A stretch of 64,000 nt of DNA from Intestinimonas butyriciproducens (GCF_016901775.1 NZ_JACJKW010000002.1:1-64000); one strand, 5' to 3'. Numbered from the stretch's first letter, positions 1 to 8,190 are shown. Numbers and translations: made by a program. The notes: generated by a model not told the origin, from the sequence alone.

Positions 1-28
1 CAGAAATGCGGCGGCTTTTTCCATAGCC

Positions 29-105
29 GGGCCTTTAGCTCAGTTGGTTAGAGCATCCGGCTCATAACCGGACGGTCCCGGGTTCGAGTCCCTGAAGGCC
101 CACCA
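29..105 (+). tRNA. tRNA with CAT anticodon, probably tRNA-Ile2 (lysidine type)
   Basis: A full cloverleaf with encoded CCA can be folded. The acceptor arm GGGCCTT pairs with AAGGCCC, and the anticodon loop is CTCATAA. A CAT anticodon is shared by tRNA-Met and tRNA-Ile2. Pairs C4-G69 and C5-G68, and the stretches CCTTTAGCTCAGTTGG and GGCTCATAACC, resemble the Bacillus Ile2 tRNA that TilS modifies, rather than elongator Met. The Ile2 assignment is inference; the tRNA itself is clear. Confidence 0.9.
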
Positions 106-112
106 TTTCACC

Positions 113-142
113 AAAAGACACGCCATCCGGCGTGTCTTTTTT
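113..142 (+). terminator. Intrinsic terminator after the tRNA
   Basis: The arm AAAAGACACGCC pairs with GGCGTGTCTTTT around a short loop and is followed by a T run. It sits 8 nt after the tRNA. Its stem is almost the same as the terminator after tRNA-Ser at 16472. Confidence 0.85.
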
Positions 143-291
143 CGTTGTATTTTATTGCGGATAAAAGCACATTTTTGTGGAAAAGATTGTCGAAAAATGG
201 TATAATAGGGAACCGTGGAGAAACATGACAGATGCCTTCCGCGAAATTTGCAGGCTCTGTTATGAAAATCTTCAAAACGGAGGGTAAAAAC

Positions 292-975
292 ATGAACGAA
301 CAAAAACAAGAAACCAATCAGCAAACTCAGCCTGTGCAGGTGCAGGAACCGGTGAAACAGAAGAAGGGAAAGGGCTTTTTCCGGTGGCTTGCGCGCCACC
401 CCAAATTGCTGATACTGTTTATCCTGGTGGTGGCCATAGCCGTGGGCGGCCCCTTCTTCTGGCTGGCCATCCGGGATCAGATGAGTATTTACAGCGATAC
501 CAGCAAGTTGGGGTTTGAGGACATCGGCGAGATGGCTACACAGTCGGCTTATTGCACTGAAATCAGCATGACCGAGGCCGAACGAGAACTGTTTGGCATT
601 TCCATTCCCTTCACCCAGAGCAAGTATATTTACAGCTATGATGTGGAGATCAAAGCGGGTTATGACTTTGGGGAGATCCAATGGAGTGTGGACGAGGAAA
701 CAAAGACCATTGAAGTCAAATTACCGGAAGCACAGATTCTCAGCAACGAGATCGACCTGGATTCCTTCAAAGTGTATTATGAAAAAGAGAGTATTTTCCG
801 TCCAATTACCTTGGAGGAAAACAACACCGCCATGAAGGAATTGCAGGAAACAGCTGAAAAAGATGCCATTGAAAATGGCCTCCTGGAAAATGCTCGAACC
901 AATGCGGAAACCATTCTGAAAGCCTTTTTCGCCAAAGGCTTTGATTTGGAAAAATACGAGATCTATTTTTCCTAA
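292..975 (+). CDS. DUF4230 membrane-anchored protein
   Basis: The 227-residue protein has a Gln-rich cytoplasmic tail (residues 1-20), a basic patch, one membrane segment at about 38-58, and then an extracytoplasmic region matching DUF4230. Family-like stretches are LFGISIPFTQSKYIYSYDVEIKAG, given here as the pieces LFGISIPFT and YDVEIKAGYDF, and a C-terminal NAETILKAFF helix. No enzymatic residues are known for this family. An in-frame ATG exists at 232, but the ATG at 292 has a strong GGAGGG site 6 nt upstream and is chosen. The 30-residue peptide gene at 996 follows within 21 nt, so the two are probably co-transcribed. The function is unknown. Confidence 0.75.
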   Translation: MNEQKQETNQQTQPVQVQEPVKQKKGKGFFRWLARHPKLLILFILVVAIAVGGPFFWLAIRDQMSIYSDTSKLGFEDIGEMATQSAYCTEISMTEAERELFGISIPFTQSKYIYSYDVEIKAGYDFGEIQWSVDEETKTIEVKLPEAQILSNEIDLDSFKVYYEKESIFRPITLEENNTAMKELQETAEKDAIENGLLENARTNAETILKAFFAKGFDLEKYEIYFS

Positions 976-995
976 ACGGAAAGGAGTGCTAGTCA

Positions 996-1088
996 GTGAA
1001 AAGCTTTGCGAGAGGGATTTTATACGCGCTGGGGATTCTGGCGGCCGCTGTGGTGATCTTTTACTTCATTTTGTTCATCACTGCCTGA
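996..1088 (+). CDS. 30-residue single-pass membrane peptide
   Basis: GTG starts a 30-codon frame preceded by AAAGGAGTG at good spacing. The peptide has a short basic start (MKSFARG) and then an uninterrupted hydrophobic segment to the C-terminus, so it would be a single-pass inner-membrane peptide. It lies 20 nt after the DUF4230 gene and just before a terminator, as the last gene of that transcript. It may be a small partner of the DUF4230 protein. That role is inferred only from position, and the coding call rests on the ribosome binding site and the hydrophobic composition. Confidence 0.5.
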   Translation: MKSFARGILYALGILAAAVVIFYFILFITA

Positions 1089-1113
1089 TGGCCGGTACTG
1101 TGCCACGCAAAAC

Positions 1114-1148
1114 AAAGCCCTGGGAGAAGCCTTCTCCCAGGGCTTTTC
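1114..1148. terminator. Bidirectional intrinsic terminator
   Basis: AAAGCCCTGGGAGAAG is followed by its near-perfect complement ending CCCAGGGCTTTTC. It separates the 30-residue peptide gene from the convergent membrane protein gene. Confidence 0.85.
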
Positions 1149-1158
1149 ATTTATCCCG

Positions 1159-2121
1159 TTATTTTGGATCGCTTTCTTTTCTTTGCTTTTTCTGACTTGC
1201 CTGAGCCAGGTCACGGATGCGAAGCTCTTCCTGGAATTCTTCGTTCCGTTCATCATGGCCGGTTTGCTGCAAGCCGGTCATCCGAGCCTGCATTTCACCG
1301 GTGACAAAAGGACTGAGATACATTCCGGAGGAAACGAATTTGGCCCGCTGCATACCACTGTCCAGAATGGCAAAGGGCTGGAAGATGGTAAAGAGCAAAG
1401 CATATTTCAGCCCCAGCTTGGGGATGCGCACCACCAGAAGAACCAGAAGCAGGACACCCATCCACAGATAGAGGGAAGGCTTCGCCAGCCCCATCAGGGC
1501 CAGCAGAAGCAGCGCCACGCTGGCGGCGGTGTTGCCCAGGCTATCGCTGTCATAGCCTTTCTCCCGGGCTGCATAGATGCGGAGAGGAAGAAACAGGATG
1601 TGACACACCAAACATACAGCCACAACAGCCACAAAGAGGAGAAGGTATTTCCAGTTCCAGGTGCCCCAATATTCCCGTAGAGCTTCTTTGTGCTGTTGCT
1701 CCTCAGCAATCTCCCGGGAACTGGGATTGGGATCGATTTCAAAACTGTAAGAGTACCGTTGGGCAACTTCTCCCCAGTCCTCACTCCAATGCACATAGTC
1801 CAAAGCGGGAAGGATGCCCAGAATCGAAGAGAGCAGATAAACCACAACCACAATTCCAACGGCGATCATGGCGGCCCAGCGTTTCCATGGGTCAGAAAAG
1901 GCGTGGTCATACAGATAAAGGATGAAACTCACCCCGAAATAGACAAGCACCAGGGAGCTGAGCACCAGCATCAGCACCATTAAGGGGCCGTAGGCCGGCT
2001 GGACCCGACCGAAGAAACGGGTGGTTTCCCACAAAACCAGAGAGACAAATCCCAAGATCAGAATAAAAATAAAATTGGTGGGAACAAAACGGCGATTGCT
2101 CATCATCTTCATAGGAAACAT
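1159..2121 (-). CDS. Polytopic membrane protein of unknown function
   Basis: The 320-residue protein begins MFPMKMMSNRRF, with the minus-strand site AAAGGAGGG eight bases before the ATG. The open frame extends further upstream, but without a ribosome binding site. It has about seven hydrophobic segments: two near residues 15-70, one near 85-105, one near 165-190, and a cluster near 205-250. Between segments three and four lies a hydrophilic acidic loop (SEDWGEVAQRYSY). The C-terminal 60 residues are charged and cytoplasmic-like. I do not recognise a family. A promoter with a perfect TATAAT lies 55 nt upstream. Confidence 0.65.
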   Translation of the reverse strand: MFPMKMMSNRRFVPTNFIFILILGFVSLVLWETTRFFGRVQPAYGPLMVLMLVLSSLVLVYFGVSFILYLYDHAFSDPWKRWAAMIAVGIVVVVYLLSSILGILPALDYVHWSEDWGEVAQRYSYSFEIDPNPSSREIAEEQQHKEALREYWGTWNWKYLLLFVAVVAVCLVCHILFLPLRIYAAREKGYDSDSLGNTAASVALLLLALMGLAKPSLYLWMGVLLLVLLVVRIPKLGLKYALLFTIFQPFAILDSGMQRAKFVSSGMYLSPFVTGEMQARMTGLQQTGHDERNEEFQEELRIRDLAQASQKKQRKESDPK

Positions 2122-2175
2122 AAAGACCCTCCTTTCAAAGGGCAGGAACATCGCTCTCTGATTCTGTTTGAATAC

Positions 2176-2203
2176 ATTATAGCATATGTCGAAATTTTGG
2201 CAA
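2176..2203 (-). promoter_or_regulatory. SigA-type promoter for the membrane protein gene
   Basis: On the minus strand TTGCCA, a 16-bp spacer and TATAAT are followed by a leader of about 45 nt to the ribosome binding site of the gene ending at 1159. Confidence 0.55.
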
Positions 2204-2549
2204 TATATCGGGCATGAAATCAGCAATATAGCCAAATATATTGTTAAAAAAATATCAATATTGCTGTGAGACAAGGAATACAGCGGAGAAAAGAAAAAAC
2301 AAATGGTTACAGAAAAATAACAAAAAGGGTAAAAATATTCGCCAACAAAAAAGAAGCAAAAGAAAAAGAGACAAAATGAGAATTCTTGACTATAAAATAG
2401 CCGGTATAGTGGATGAAATACAGAAAAGTTGAAACAAAAATGAAGAAATGTTTTGGAAAAATGGAATAAAAATTTAGAAAAAAGGGGAGAATATATCCCT
2501 GAAAAGACCATATTTTGTGGTGCTGGTGGGGAAGGTCGAAAGAAAAAGG
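2204..2549. other. AT-rich intergenic stretch with no gene
   Basis: This stretch is strikingly A-rich on the plus strand compared with the GC-rich surroundings. Open frames here have no ribosome binding site and low-complexity Lys/Asn composition. I see no hairpin or RNA gene in it. It may act as an upstream promoter element for the promoter at 2550. Confidence 0.5.
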
Positions 2550-2578
2550 TTGCAAAATGGTATCAAATCGGTTACAAT
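2550..2578 (+). promoter_or_regulatory. SigA-type promoter for the G5/3D protein gene
   Basis: TTGCAA, a 17-bp spacer and TACAAT. The transcript would have a leader of about 160 nt with GC-rich inverted repeats (GCCGGC ... GCCGGC near 2593-2610, and GCGGCCTTGGCCGC near 2702-2715) before the start codon. Confidence 0.5.
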
Positions 2579-2741
2579 AAAGAAGGTTTCAAGCCGGCAA
2601 ACAGGCCGGCGGATGGTCAGAGCGCCATTCTCCGCAGACAGCAAGCGGGGGAGCCAGCCAGAGGGGAGGCAGAGCCTGCCTGATGACGGCACCACAAGCC
2701 CGCGGCCTTGGCCGCGAGGAAATGGAAGGAGACATTCCCAA

Positions 2742-3728
2742 ATGGAAACCAAGAAAAAGAGCCGATTGATCCCCATGTGTTCCATGTTTCTGGCCTCGTC
2801 CCTGTTGATGGGCGGCATGATGATGGGCACAAAACGGGTGGTTATTTACGACGAAGGGGAGCGCCATGTGGTCTATACCCTTTCCGGTGATCCCCAGCGG
2901 GCTGTGGCCGCAGCGGGCATTGAGCTGGGGGCTGACGATGAAATCACCTGCTCCGGAGATCTTTCCCAGGGCTTTGGCGTGGTGCAGGTGGAGCGGGCCT
3001 TCCCGGTGCTGATCACCGCCGACGGCCGTACCCATATGCTGCAGACCACAGGCGGCACGGTGCAGAGCATTCTGGCCGATGCCGGCATCACTCTGGGAGA
3101 TCAGGATCTGGTATATCCTGCATCGGAAGAAGAATTGACCCAGGGCAGCGACATCACGGTGCGCCGGGTGGAAGTGCGCAATGAAGAAGTGCGGGAGAGC
3201 ATTCCCTATACCACAAAAACAGTGGAGACCGATGCGCTCCCTTACGGAGAAAGCCGGGTGGTCCAGCAGGGCCAGGCCGGAGAAAAGGTGACAACCTTCC
3301 GGGTGGAATACCGGGACGGGTCGGAATACAGCCGTACCAGCCTGGGAACAGAAATCACCCGCCAGCCGGTGACTGAAGTGATTGAAACCGGCACCGGAGG
3401 TATGGTACAATACAACGGTCAGAACTACACTTACAGCAAGGTGTATCAAATGAAGGCCACTGCCTACACCACCGAGGGAAAGACCTGGAAGAAAACAGCT
3501 TCCGGTACCATTGCCCGTGTGGGCGCCGTGGCGGTGGATAAAAATGTGATCCCTCTGGGCTCCCGCCTGCTCATCCAGGGCAGCGACGGCAGCTGGATGT
3601 ATGGTCTGGCGGTGGCAGAAGACACCGGCGGATCGGTGAAGGGAAACAAGATCGACCTTTATTTCAACACCTATCGGGAGTGTATCAATTTCGGCGTACG
3701 GACGGCTACCGTCTATGTGCTGGATTAG
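2742..3728 (+). CDS. DUF348/G5/3D-domain cell-wall protein (YabE-like)
   Basis: The 328-residue protein has an N-terminal signal/anchor segment (SMFLASSLLMGGMM). It continues with two DUF348-type repeats (YTLSGDPQRAVAAAGI and QTTGGTVQSILADAGI), a G5 domain centred on residue 160-220, and a C-terminal 3D domain with the aspartates of VAVDKNVIPLGSRL, AEDTGG and IDLYFNT. The family (YabE, Rpf-like) acts on peptidoglycan outside the cell. The ATG at 2742 follows GGAAGGAG. In Bacillus subtilis yabE lies close to ksgA, as here, but the rnmV gene usually between them is absent. Activity as a lytic enzyme is inferred from the 3D domain. Confidence 0.85.
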   Translation: METKKKSRLIPMCSMFLASSLLMGGMMMGTKRVVIYDEGERHVVYTLSGDPQRAVAAAGIELGADDEITCSGDLSQGFGVVQVERAFPVLITADGRTHMLQTTGGTVQSILADAGITLGDQDLVYPASEEELTQGSDITVRRVEVRNEEVRESIPYTTKTVETDALPYGESRVVQQGQAGEKVTTFRVEYRDGSEYSRTSLGTEITRQPVTEVIETGTGGMVQYNGQNYTYSKVYQMKATAYTTEGKTWKKTASGTIARVGAVAVDKNVIPLGSRLLIQGSDGSWMYGLAVAEDTGGSVKGNKIDLYFNTYRECINFGVRTATVYVLD

Positions 3729-3752
3729 ATCGCGTCAAAAGGGTGATCCCAT

Positions 3753-4619
3753 CTGAATCTGTGTGATATCGGCACCATCAAAGAGATATTGACCCGTCAT
3801 GGGTTTCATTTTTCCAAAAGCCTGGGACAGAATTTTCTCTGTGCCAGACATGTACCCACAGCCATTGCTCAGGGAGCAGGCATCGATGAAAATACCGGCG
3901 TGCTGGAAGTGGGCCCCGGCATTGGCACCCTCACCCGGGAGCTGTGCCAGAGAGCCCGGCGTGTGGTGGCGGTGGAATTGGACCGCAGACTGCCCCCGGT
4001 GCTGGGGGAGACCCTGGGGGAATTTGATAACTTCCACCTGGTGGAGGGAGATATTCTGAAAACAAATATTCCCCAGCTGTGCCGTGAGGAGCTGGGGGAG
4101 GGGCGGAAAGTGGCCTGTGCCAACCTGCCCTATTATATCACCACTCCGGCTCTCACCGCTTTGGTAAGCAGCGGCTGCTTTGCCCAGATCACCGTTATGG
4201 TGCAGAAGGAAGTGGCCCGGAGAATCTGTGCCAAACCGGGCACTGGGGATTATGGAGCCTTTTCGGTCTATTGCCAGTTCCACGGAAAGCCATCCATTTT
4301 GCTGGATGTGCCGGCCGGATGCTTTATTCCGGCTCCCAAAGTGGATTCGGCCGTGGTGGTGCTTACGCCCTATGCGGAAAATCCCCTGGGACCGGTGGAC
4401 GAAAATCTTTATTTCCGGGTGGTGCGGGCGGCTTTTGCCCAGCGGCGTAAGACGCTGCTCAATTGCCTGCGCCATGGCTTTCCCCAGCTGGAGCGGGAGG
4501 ATATACTGGCTTGCTTGGAAGAGGCCGGCATTGGAGCGCAGGCCCGGGGCGAGACCCTGGGGCTGGAGGATTTCGCCCGTCTCACAGAGGCTGTGGGAAA
4601 GCGTTTGCAGAAAGAATAA
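3753..4619 (+). CDS. rsmA: 16S rRNA (adenine1518/1519-N6) dimethyltransferase RsmA (KsgA)
   Basis: The enzyme dimethylates two adjacent adenosines in helix 45 of 16S rRNA using S-adenosylmethionine. Visible motifs are SLGQNFL near the N-terminus, the SAM loop EVGPGIGTLT, the acidic residue of VAVELDR, and the catalytic NLPYYITTP. The C-terminal helical domain contains AFAQRRKTLLNCL. A TTG at 3789 would truncate the conserved N-terminus. Reading from CTG at 3753 gives LNLCDIGTIKEILTRHG, which matches the usual start of the family, and AAAAGGGTGA stands at proper spacing. The CTG start is my choice. Length is then 288 residues, typical for the family. Confidence 0.93.
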   Translation: MNLCDIGTIKEILTRHGFHFSKSLGQNFLCARHVPTAIAQGAGIDENTGVLEVGPGIGTLTRELCQRARRVVAVELDRRLPPVLGETLGEFDNFHLVEGDILKTNIPQLCREELGEGRKVACANLPYYITTPALTALVSSGCFAQITVMVQKEVARRICAKPGTGDYGAFSVYCQFHGKPSILLDVPAGCFIPAPKVDSAVVVLTPYAENPLGPVDENLYFRVVRAAFAQRRKTLLNCLRHGFPQLEREDILACLEEAGIGAQARGETLGLEDFARLTEAVGKRLQKE

Positions 4620-4684
4620 GAAAAGAGGGCCGGGCCGTCTATGGCTTCGGCCCTTTGCCCTGTGGAAAGAAAAAGGAGAATGGT

Positions 4685-4963
4685 ATGCTCAAGGCCCTGT
4701 GGCTGTGGCTGCTGCTGATCAATGGAACGGCATTTGCCCTGTGCGGTGTGGATAAATGGAAGGCGGTACAGGGGCAATGGCGGGTGCGGGAGCGCACATT
4801 GCTGCTGTCGGCGGCATTGGGAGGAAGTCCGGGGTTGCTTTTGGCCATGCTCTTCTTTCATCACAAAACCAGACATCGAAAATTCACCTGGGGTGTACCG
4901 GCTATTCTGGTTTTGCAGATTGCCGTTTTGGTGTGGGTGGCTTTTCAGCGGAGCCGCCTTTGA
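4685..4963 (+). CDS. DUF1294 small membrane protein
   Basis: The 92-residue protein carries the DUF1294 signature: N-terminal hydrophobic helix, DKWKA, then R.RE..LLLSAALGGSPG, followed by HHKTRHRKF and a final hydrophobic helix. Two to three membrane segments are expected. The start ATG follows AAAGGAGAATGGT. A weak hairpin (AGGGCCG with CGGCCCT at 4626-4655) separates it from rsmA. The molecular function of the family is unknown. Confidence 0.8.
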   Translation: MLKALWLWLLLINGTAFALCGVDKWKAVQGQWRVRERTLLLSAALGGSPGLLLAMLFFHHKTRHRKFTWGVPAILVLQIAVLVWVAFQRSRL

Positions 4964-4989
4964 AGCGGGAAAACAAGGAGGGAAGCTGT

Positions 4990-5787
4990 TTGGGAAAGTG
5001 GATCAAGCGGGTGCTGGCCCTGCTTTTGTTGTGTGCTATGGTGCTTGGCTATGCCCGATGGATTGAGCCTCGGTGGATCCAGGTGAAAAAGGTAGAGCTC
5101 TCCCTTCCCGGCCTCACAGAAGAAATGCGGGTGGTCTGCTTTGGGGATACCCATATGGGGCTGGAGTTCGGCCCGGAGGATCTGGAACAATGGGTGGAAA
5201 AAATCAACGGTCTGGAGCCCCAGGCCGTGGTGTTCCTGGGAGATCTGTTTGACAATTACAGCCAATATGAGGGCGATCCGGGCGAAGTGAGCCGGGCGCT
5301 TTCTCATTTGCAGGCGCCATGCAAGCTGGCGGTGATGGGAAACCACGATGTGGGCGGCGGCGCCGAGCGGGTCTACGAGGATATTATGGAAAAAGCCGGA
5401 TTTCAGGTGCTGCGGAACCAAAGCGTACAGCTGGGGTCGGTGAATTTTGTGGGAGCCGACGAGCTTTTGTTTTTTGTGCCCCAGGTGGAAGGGCTGGTGG
5501 AAGAAGAAAAATGCAACATCCTTTTGTCCCATGCTCCCGATTACGCCGATGAAACCCAAGGGTTTCAACTGACAGTAGCCGGACATACCCATGGCGGCCA
5601 GGTGTGCCTGCCTTTTTACGGGGCCCTGGTCAAGCCGCCGGGAGGGGAACACTATACTTCCGGGCTGTATGAAAAGGGAGAAGAATTGGTGTATGTCAAC
5701 CGGGGGTTGGGAGTGACCTCTCTGCCGGTTCGGTTTTTCGCCCGGCCGGAAATGACCCTGCTGGAGCTTTCTCCCCAGGGAAAATAA
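4990..5787 (+). CDS. Membrane-anchored metallophosphoesterase (YkuE/YaeI-like)
   Basis: The 265-residue protein starts at TTG, seven bases after AAGGAGGG; no ATG is available near the conserved N-terminus. After a membrane anchor (residues 5-22) come the metallophosphoesterase motifs in order: GDTHMG, GDLFDN, GNHD, LLSHAPD and AGHTHGGQ. These ligands bind a two-metal centre. Related enzymes hydrolyse phosphoesters of lipids or nucleotides at the membrane. The precise substrate cannot be read from the sequence. It follows the DUF1294 gene by 26 nt. Confidence 0.85.
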   Translation: MGKWIKRVLALLLLCAMVLGYARWIEPRWIQVKKVELSLPGLTEEMRVVCFGDTHMGLEFGPEDLEQWVEKINGLEPQAVVFLGDLFDNYSQYEGDPGEVSRALSHLQAPCKLAVMGNHDVGGGAERVYEDIMEKAGFQVLRNQSVQLGSVNFVGADELLFFVPQVEGLVEEEKCNILLSHAPDYADETQGFQLTVAGHTHGGQVCLPFYGALVKPPGGEHYTSGLYEKGEELVYVNRGLGVTSLPVRFFARPEMTLLELSPQGK

Positions 5788-5864
5788 AGCCAGTATTTAC
5801 ATTTCGTTCAACATTTGCCCGCCTTCATCGGGTACAATCGTCCTATTAAAAAGGAGGAACGGGG

Positions 5865-6731
5865 ATGGATGTAAAGAATTACCGTTATGACGGCAGTGAG
5901 GAATTGTCTTTGAAAAAAGCCCCCACCAGCGCCAAGGGCCTGGGACTCCAGCGACAGGAAATCGAAGAAAAGACCCAGCGCAATATGGAGAAGATCGCAA
6001 AGCTCCAGGATAAGCTGTATGCCCAGGGGCAGGAGGGCATCATCATTTTGCTCCAGGCCATGGATGCTGCTGGAAAGGACAGCGCCATCAAGCATGTGAT
6101 GGGGGCCATCAATCCCCAGGGCATCACGGTGCACAGCTTCAAGCAGCCCAACAGCCAGGAGCTGAGCCACGACTATCTGTGGCGGGCCGTGCGTCAGCTT
6201 CCCGCCCGGGGAAGCATGGCCATTTTTAACCGTTCTTATTACGAAGATGTGCTCATTGTTCGGGTACACTCCTTGCACAAGAGCTATCAGATGGCCCAGC
6301 GGTGCCTGGATGACCCGGAGTTTTTCCAGAAGCGGTACCGGCAGATCCGGCATTTTGAAGAATATCTCTATGAAAACAGCTACCGGGTGGTGAAGGTCTT
6401 TCTTCATGTGTCCAAGGAGGAACAGAAAGAGCGGTTTCTGGAGCGTATCGAGAGAAAAGAGAAGAATTGGAAATTTTCCCAAAGCGATGTAAAAGAGCGG
6501 GCCTATTGGGAAGAATATCAAAAAGCCTACGAAAAGGCCATCAATCAGACGGCCACTCCTCATAGCCCATGGTATGTGCTGCCGGCGGACAACAAGTGGT
6601 ACACACGGTATCTGCTGTCCCAGGCAGTGCTGGAGACGCTGAAGGATATCGATCCTCAGTATCCGGCCCCGCCGCAAAAGCAGCAGGAACAGCTGGAGCA
6701 GTGCCGGAAGATGCTGGAGGAAGAATGCTGA
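5865..6731 (+). CDS. Polyphosphate kinase 2 family nucleotide phosphotransferase
   Basis: The 288-residue protein has the PPK2 fold features: Walker A variant AMDAAGKDSAIK near residue 65, the lid-type region FKQPNSQELSHDYLWR, and a Walker B segment FNRSYYEDVLIVRVH. The family transfers phosphate between polyphosphate and nucleoside mono- or diphosphates in the cytoplasm. FNRSYYED fits the PPK2 subgroup that usually has Asn in place of the Asp of DRS. Start ATG is preceded by AAGGAGGAACGGGG. A TACAAT box at 5833 suggests its own promoter, but the -35 is unclear. Confidence 0.85.
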   Translation: MDVKNYRYDGSEELSLKKAPTSAKGLGLQRQEIEEKTQRNMEKIAKLQDKLYAQGQEGIIILLQAMDAAGKDSAIKHVMGAINPQGITVHSFKQPNSQELSHDYLWRAVRQLPARGSMAIFNRSYYEDVLIVRVHSLHKSYQMAQRCLDDPEFFQKRYRQIRHFEEYLYENSYRVVKVFLHVSKEEQKERFLERIERKEKNWKFSQSDVKERAYWEEYQKAYEKAINQTATPHSPWYVLPADNKWYTRYLLSQAVLETLKDIDPQYPAPPQKQQEQLEQCRKMLEEEC

Positions 6732-6759
6732 GTTTCAAACAAAGGGAAGGACAGAAGGA

Positions 6760-7350
6760 ATGAAAAAAAGCCAATGGCAAAAAGCTTTGCTGGCGTTGTG
6801 CACCGCCGGGATGATTCTGGCGGCGGGATGCAGCCAGGAAAAGCAGGAAAATGAGGAAAAGAATAAAGGAGAGGATTCTGTGAACAAGGCAACCATCACC
6901 ATGGAAAACGGGGAGAAGATCCACATTCAGCTGGATGAAGACCAGGCCCCCATTACAGTGGAAAACTTTGTGGAGCTGGTGCAGGACGGATTTTATGACG
7001 GCCTGACCTTCCACCGCATCGAGCCGGGTTTTGTCATTCAGGGGGGTGACCCTCTGGGCAACGGCACTGGCGGGCCGGGACACACCATCAAGGGTGAGTT
7101 CAAGGCCAATGGGGTGAATAACACCATTTCCCATGAGCGGGGCGTTATTTCCATGGCCCGGGCCCAGGACTATGACAGCGCCGGAAGCCAGTTCTTCATC
7201 ACTCTGGACGATGCCACCTTCCTGGACGGCCAGTATGCTGCCTTCGGTACCGTAGACGAGGAAAGCATGGAAGTGGTGGACGCCATCGTGGAGCAGTATC
7301 TCACAGACGGCAAGGCCCCTGTGATGGAAAGCATCGTGATGGAAGACTGA
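6760..7350 (+). CDS. Lipoprotein peptidyl-prolyl cis-trans isomerase (cyclophilin)
   Basis: The 196-residue protein has a lipoprotein signal peptide with lipobox LAAGC (Cys24) and a charged linker. A compact cyclophilin domain follows, with FYDGLTFHRIEPGFVIQGGDP, given as FHR and FVIQGGD around the catalytic Arg, then GSQFFI and FGTV. It should act on protein folding outside the membrane. The start ATG follows GAAGG spacing 29 nt after the PPK2 gene, so both may share a transcript. A terminator follows. Confidence 0.9.
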   Translation: MKKSQWQKALLALCTAGMILAAGCSQEKQENEEKNKGEDSVNKATITMENGEKIHIQLDEDQAPITVENFVELVQDGFYDGLTFHRIEPGFVIQGGDPLGNGTGGPGHTIKGEFKANGVNNTISHERGVISMARAQDYDSAGSQFFITLDDATFLDGQYAAFGTVDEESMEVVDAIVEQYLTDGKAPVMESIVMED

Positions 7351-7369
7351 TTGGAATAGAAAATGAGAA

Positions 7370-7405
7370 GAATGCCCCGGCGCATACTGCGCCGGGGCAT
7401 TCTGT
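7370..7405 (+). terminator. Hairpin terminator after the cyclophilin gene
   Basis: GAATGCCCCGGCGCA pairs with TGCGCCGGGGCATTC, followed by a weak T-rich tail (TGTTGCC). The tail overlaps the -35 of the next promoter. Confidence 0.7.
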
Positions 7406-7433
7406 TGCCTTTCTATGAAAAATGTGATACAAT
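7405..7433 (+). promoter_or_regulatory. SigA-type promoter
   Basis: TTGCCT, a 17-bp spacer and TACAAT. The leader to the start at 7485 is about 45 nt. Confidence 0.55.
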
Positions 7434-7484
7434 AAGAAAAAGAAAATGATATAGTGAATTAGTGCGATGAAAGGAGAGGCGAAC

Positions 7485-8144
7485 ATGAAACGGTATGTAT
7501 TGACCCGATGCGCCAAATGGCTGGGAATTTTTCTGCTGGCCGGCGGGGTGATCTTTTACATCCTCCAGCTGGCCCCTCCCGATCCCAGCCAGTGCGTTCT
7601 GGCAAAGCCGGTGATTTATCTCTATCCGGAAACGCCCCAGGAGACCAGGGTGAATGTGGTCCTGACAGCCGGTACATTCACCGTCACCGAGCCTGCTTTG
7701 CAGGATGGATGGCAAGTCATGGCCTATCCGGACGGTACCCTGGTGGATGAGGAGGGAAACACCTGGCCCTATCTGTTCTGGGAAGCCGATTCCCAGGGGG
7801 AGTTCCAGTTTGAAGAAGGATTTGTGGTGCCTGGAAATGAGACCGGCGCGTTCTTGGAAAAGGCTTTGGCCATCCAGGGGCTGAACGAAAAGGAGCGTCA
7901 GGATTTTCTGGAATACTGGCTGCCTTTGATGGAGAAGAACCCCTATAACCAGATTGCGTTCCAACAGGAGGAATACACCAGCCTGGCCGCTCTGACCATC
8001 GATCCCGCCCCTGATACCCTGATCCGGGTGTTCATGGCCTGGAGGGGCCTGGATGAGCCGGTGGAGATGAAGGAGCAGGTGTTGACTCCCGTTTCCCGGC
8101 AGGGCTATACCGCAGTAGAATGGGGCGGCACACAGGTACAATAA
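7485..8144 (+). CDS. Membrane-anchored protein with KPVIYLYPE motif
   Basis: The 219-residue protein has an N-terminal membrane segment (residues 10-28) and an extracytoplasmic domain that begins CVLAKPVIYLYPE. A beta-rich region ends in the YLFWEAD motif. This pairing of KPVIYLYPE with YLFWE is seen in a widespread bacterial family without known biochemistry. An ATG at 7467 contains the ribosome binding site of the real start (AAAGGAGAGG) and is rejected. A strong promoter and flanking terminators make it a single-gene unit. I cannot assign a role. Confidence 0.7.
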   Translation: MKRYVLTRCAKWLGIFLLAGGVIFYILQLAPPDPSQCVLAKPVIYLYPETPQETRVNVVLTAGTFTVTEPALQDGWQVMAYPDGTLVDEEGNTWPYLFWEADSQGEFQFEEGFVVPGNETGAFLEKALAIQGLNEKERQDFLEYWLPLMEKNPYNQIAFQQEEYTSLAALTIDPAPDTLIRVFMAWRGLDEPVEMKEQVLTPVSRQGYTAVEWGGTQVQ

Positions 8145-8156
8145 CAAAAAACGGAA

Positions 8157-8190
8157 AGAGAACCAGGGCCAAGGGTCCTGGTTCTCTTCT
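8157..8190. terminator. Bidirectional intrinsic terminator
   Basis: AGAGAACCAGG pairs with CCTGGTTCTCT. It stands between the KPVIYLYPE gene and convergent spoIIP. Confidence 0.8.

Noticed and set aside
2579-2741. c-di-AMP (ydaO-type) riboswitch in the leader of the G5/3D protein gene
   Set aside because: Such riboswitches often precede this gene type, but the conserved blocks could not be found; only simple GC-rich inverted repeats are visible.
5807-5838. Promoter of the PPK2 gene
   Set aside because: TACAAT at 5833 is good, but the best -35 (TTCAAC) is 20 bp away, so it was not listed as a feature.
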